Origin: Paenibacillus sp. YPG26
GTDB lineage: Bacteria > Bacillota > Bacilli > Paenibacillales > Paenibacillaceae
Reading direction: 5' to 3'
Length of the DNA stretch: 64,000 nucleotides
NCBI RefSeq assembly: GCF_023704175.1
Contig: NZ_CP084530.1
Span: 3,534,001-3,598,000 of the forward strand
Shown here: piece by piece, positions 63,088 to 64,000 of the stretch
Layout of the letters: every line of letters starts with the position of its first letter
How positions within the stretch are numbered: position 1 is the stretch's first letter
Made by a program: the position numbers and the translations under genes
Notes under the pieces: model-generated
What the model was told of the DNA's origin: nothing
Database searches by the model: none
The model's input: the letters and a program-made list of their open reading frames with translations, nothing else

Positions 63088-63432
63088 TTAGCCCTCTGCT
63101 TGTGCAAGACGAACGAGCAGGTGTGCAAGCTGATGGCGCTGCTGCTGATCTCCGACTTTCCAGAGCTCTTGCAGAAGCTTCTCCTCACGGTTGCGCGGCT
63201 CTTCGTTCGCTGCGAGGTAACCCGCAATTTTCTCAGCCGTCTTAGCTATTGTCTCTTCGCTAAGTCCAATGTTTTGAGCAAGTTCAATTCGCTCAGAAAG
63301 ATATTTCTTGAAGGATTGGAAATTATTCAAAATCTCATCCTTCTGTCCTTGATCCATCCGGTCCAACGCATCATCTACTTTATTCAGCGCAACTTCGCCT
63401 TCCTTGTTAACAGCATGTTCTAATTCAGACAT
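63088..63432 (-). CDS. DUF3243 family protein (YmfJ-like)
   Basis: The 114-residue, highly charged helical protein has FQSFKKYLSERIELAQNIGLSEE (shown here as FKKYLSERIELAQNIG) and the IAGYLAANEEPRNREEKLL block of Bacillales DUF3243 proteins. It is cytoplasmic; the function is unknown. It is single, with its own terminator, downstream of the vanY-like gene. Confidence 0.8.
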   Translation of the reverse strand: MSELEHAVNKEGEVALNKVDDALDRMDQGQKDEILNNFQSFKKYLSERIELAQNIGLSEETIAKTAEKIAGYLAANEEPRNREEKLLQELWKVGDQQQRHQLAHLLVRLAQAEG

Positions 63433-63521
63433 GGTACTGCCTCCTTTGGATGATTGAATGAGTTGTGCGTGTACATACCTTCATAACCCATAGGATTGAT
63501 GGATGAATCATAGACTACTTG

Positions 63522-64000
63522 CTATGGAGTCCCGGATACCTCTACAGCATCATAATATTCTTCGAGCGTAATTCCTTTGCTGGTCACATCCTGCGCAATC
63601 TCCTTGCCGACATAACGGATATGCCAAGGCTCGTATTTATAGCCGGTTATCGACTCCTTGCCTTCAGGATACCGGACGATATAGCCATACTCCTGCACAT
63701 GCTCTTTCAGCCACTCGGCTTCCTTGGTTCCTCCAAAGCAGGATTCCGCCGCACATTTCCCATCGCTACCGGACACGTCAATAGCGAGGCCTGTCTGATG
63801 TTCGCTGTAACCGGGTACTGCGCTGTAGGTTTTGGCCTTCTCCAGGCCGTCCTTCTTCACGTAACGATTGAACAGACTCGTCTGTGTCTTCTTGGACCGG
63901 TAGGCGGATACCCCCGCCAGATGGACCCCATCCTGCCTGGCAGCTGCGAACATCTCTTCCAGAGCTGCGGCAGCCTCTTTGCGCATTTTGCGCTTGTCGA
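63522..64000 (-). CDS. D-alanyl-D-alanine carboxypeptidase, VanY/M15 family (partial, N-terminus outside window)
   Basis: At least 159 codons of the catalytic domain are present. The M15B metal motifs SEHQTGLAIDVSG (HxxxxxxD) and PWHIRYVG (zinc His) are intact, with GVSAYRSKKTQTSLFNRYV before them. The enzyme trims the terminal D-Ala of peptidoglycan stem peptides outside the cell. The frame is open through the right edge, so the signal sequence is not visible. Confidence 0.92.
   Translation of the reverse strand, partial: DKRKMRKEAAAALEEMFAAARQDGVHLAGVSAYRSKKTQTSLFNRYVKKDGLEKAKTYSAVPGYSEHQTGLAIDVSGSDGKCAAESCFGGTKEAEWLKEHVQEYGYIVRYPEGKESITGYKYEPWHIRYVGKEIAQDVTSKGITLEEYYDAVEVSGTP

Overview
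The window looks like a chromosomal segment of a spore-forming, low-to-middle GC Gram-positive bacterium close to Paenibacillus. The evidence is a Bacillus-like gene order (prfA-prmC, spoIIR, ywlC, mntP, ywlE, ywlG, glyA, upp, mnaA, atp operon), strong GGAGG ribosome sites with frequent TTG/GTG starts, spoIIR, and typical sigma-A promoters. No rRNA, tRNA, CRISPR array, prophage or intact insertion sequence was recognised.

Layout. 1-4.1 kb holds the minus-strand ATP synthase operon (atpZ-I-B-E-F-H-A, atpA cut by the window edge). 4.3-18 kb is a housekeeping block: mnaA, upp, glyA, ywlG, the arginine phosphatase ywlE, mntP, a DUF2269 and a DUF72 gene, ywlC, spoIIR, a rodA/ftsW gene, prmC and prfA. 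It is interspersed with unusual short-repeat tracts. 18.6-21.3 kb carries ychF and fni (type 2 IPP isomerase).

21.4-30.6 kb is a compact carotenoid operon read right to left: two intact CrtI/CrtN-type desaturases, a phytoene/squalene-type synthase, a CruF-type membrane protein, an acyltransferase, a glycosyltransferase and a CrtP-like oxidase, with fni downstream. The oxidase is interrupted by one in-frame TGA. Upstream sits a MerR/B12-binding regulator with the CarH photoreceptor signatures (W-x9-EH and ExHxxG). Both the regulator promoter and the crt promoter carry TACA half-sites at exact 11-bp intervals, placed identically over the -10 box. This points to light- and B12-gated pigment synthesis.

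30.8-39.7 kb encodes envelope and drug-resistance functions: a phospholipase-D-like protein, cardiolipin synthase, a TetR plus paired SMR exporter, and a TetR plus RND exporter that has a Gly/Ala minisatellite in its porter domain. 39.9-43 kb has a TorD-like chaperone, moaA and mobA. 43-54 kb has an MFS protein, two LacI regulators, a nitroreductase, glnS, a tyrosine phosphatase, an acetyltransferase and a sugar ABC operon. 54.3-59.2 kb is a redox island: molybdopterin oxidoreductase, formate/nitrite channel and NADH oxidase. The channel and the distant TorD-like gene share an FNR/CRP-like box at about -40, and the NADH oxidase promoter has three phased Rex/FNR-like boxes. 59.5-64 kb holds an SDR protein, yjdF with a structured leader, a Fur-controlled siderophore ATPase with a FhuF-like reductase, a DUF3243 protein and a truncated VanY peptidase.

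All calls were made by reading sequence and motifs. No database search was run.
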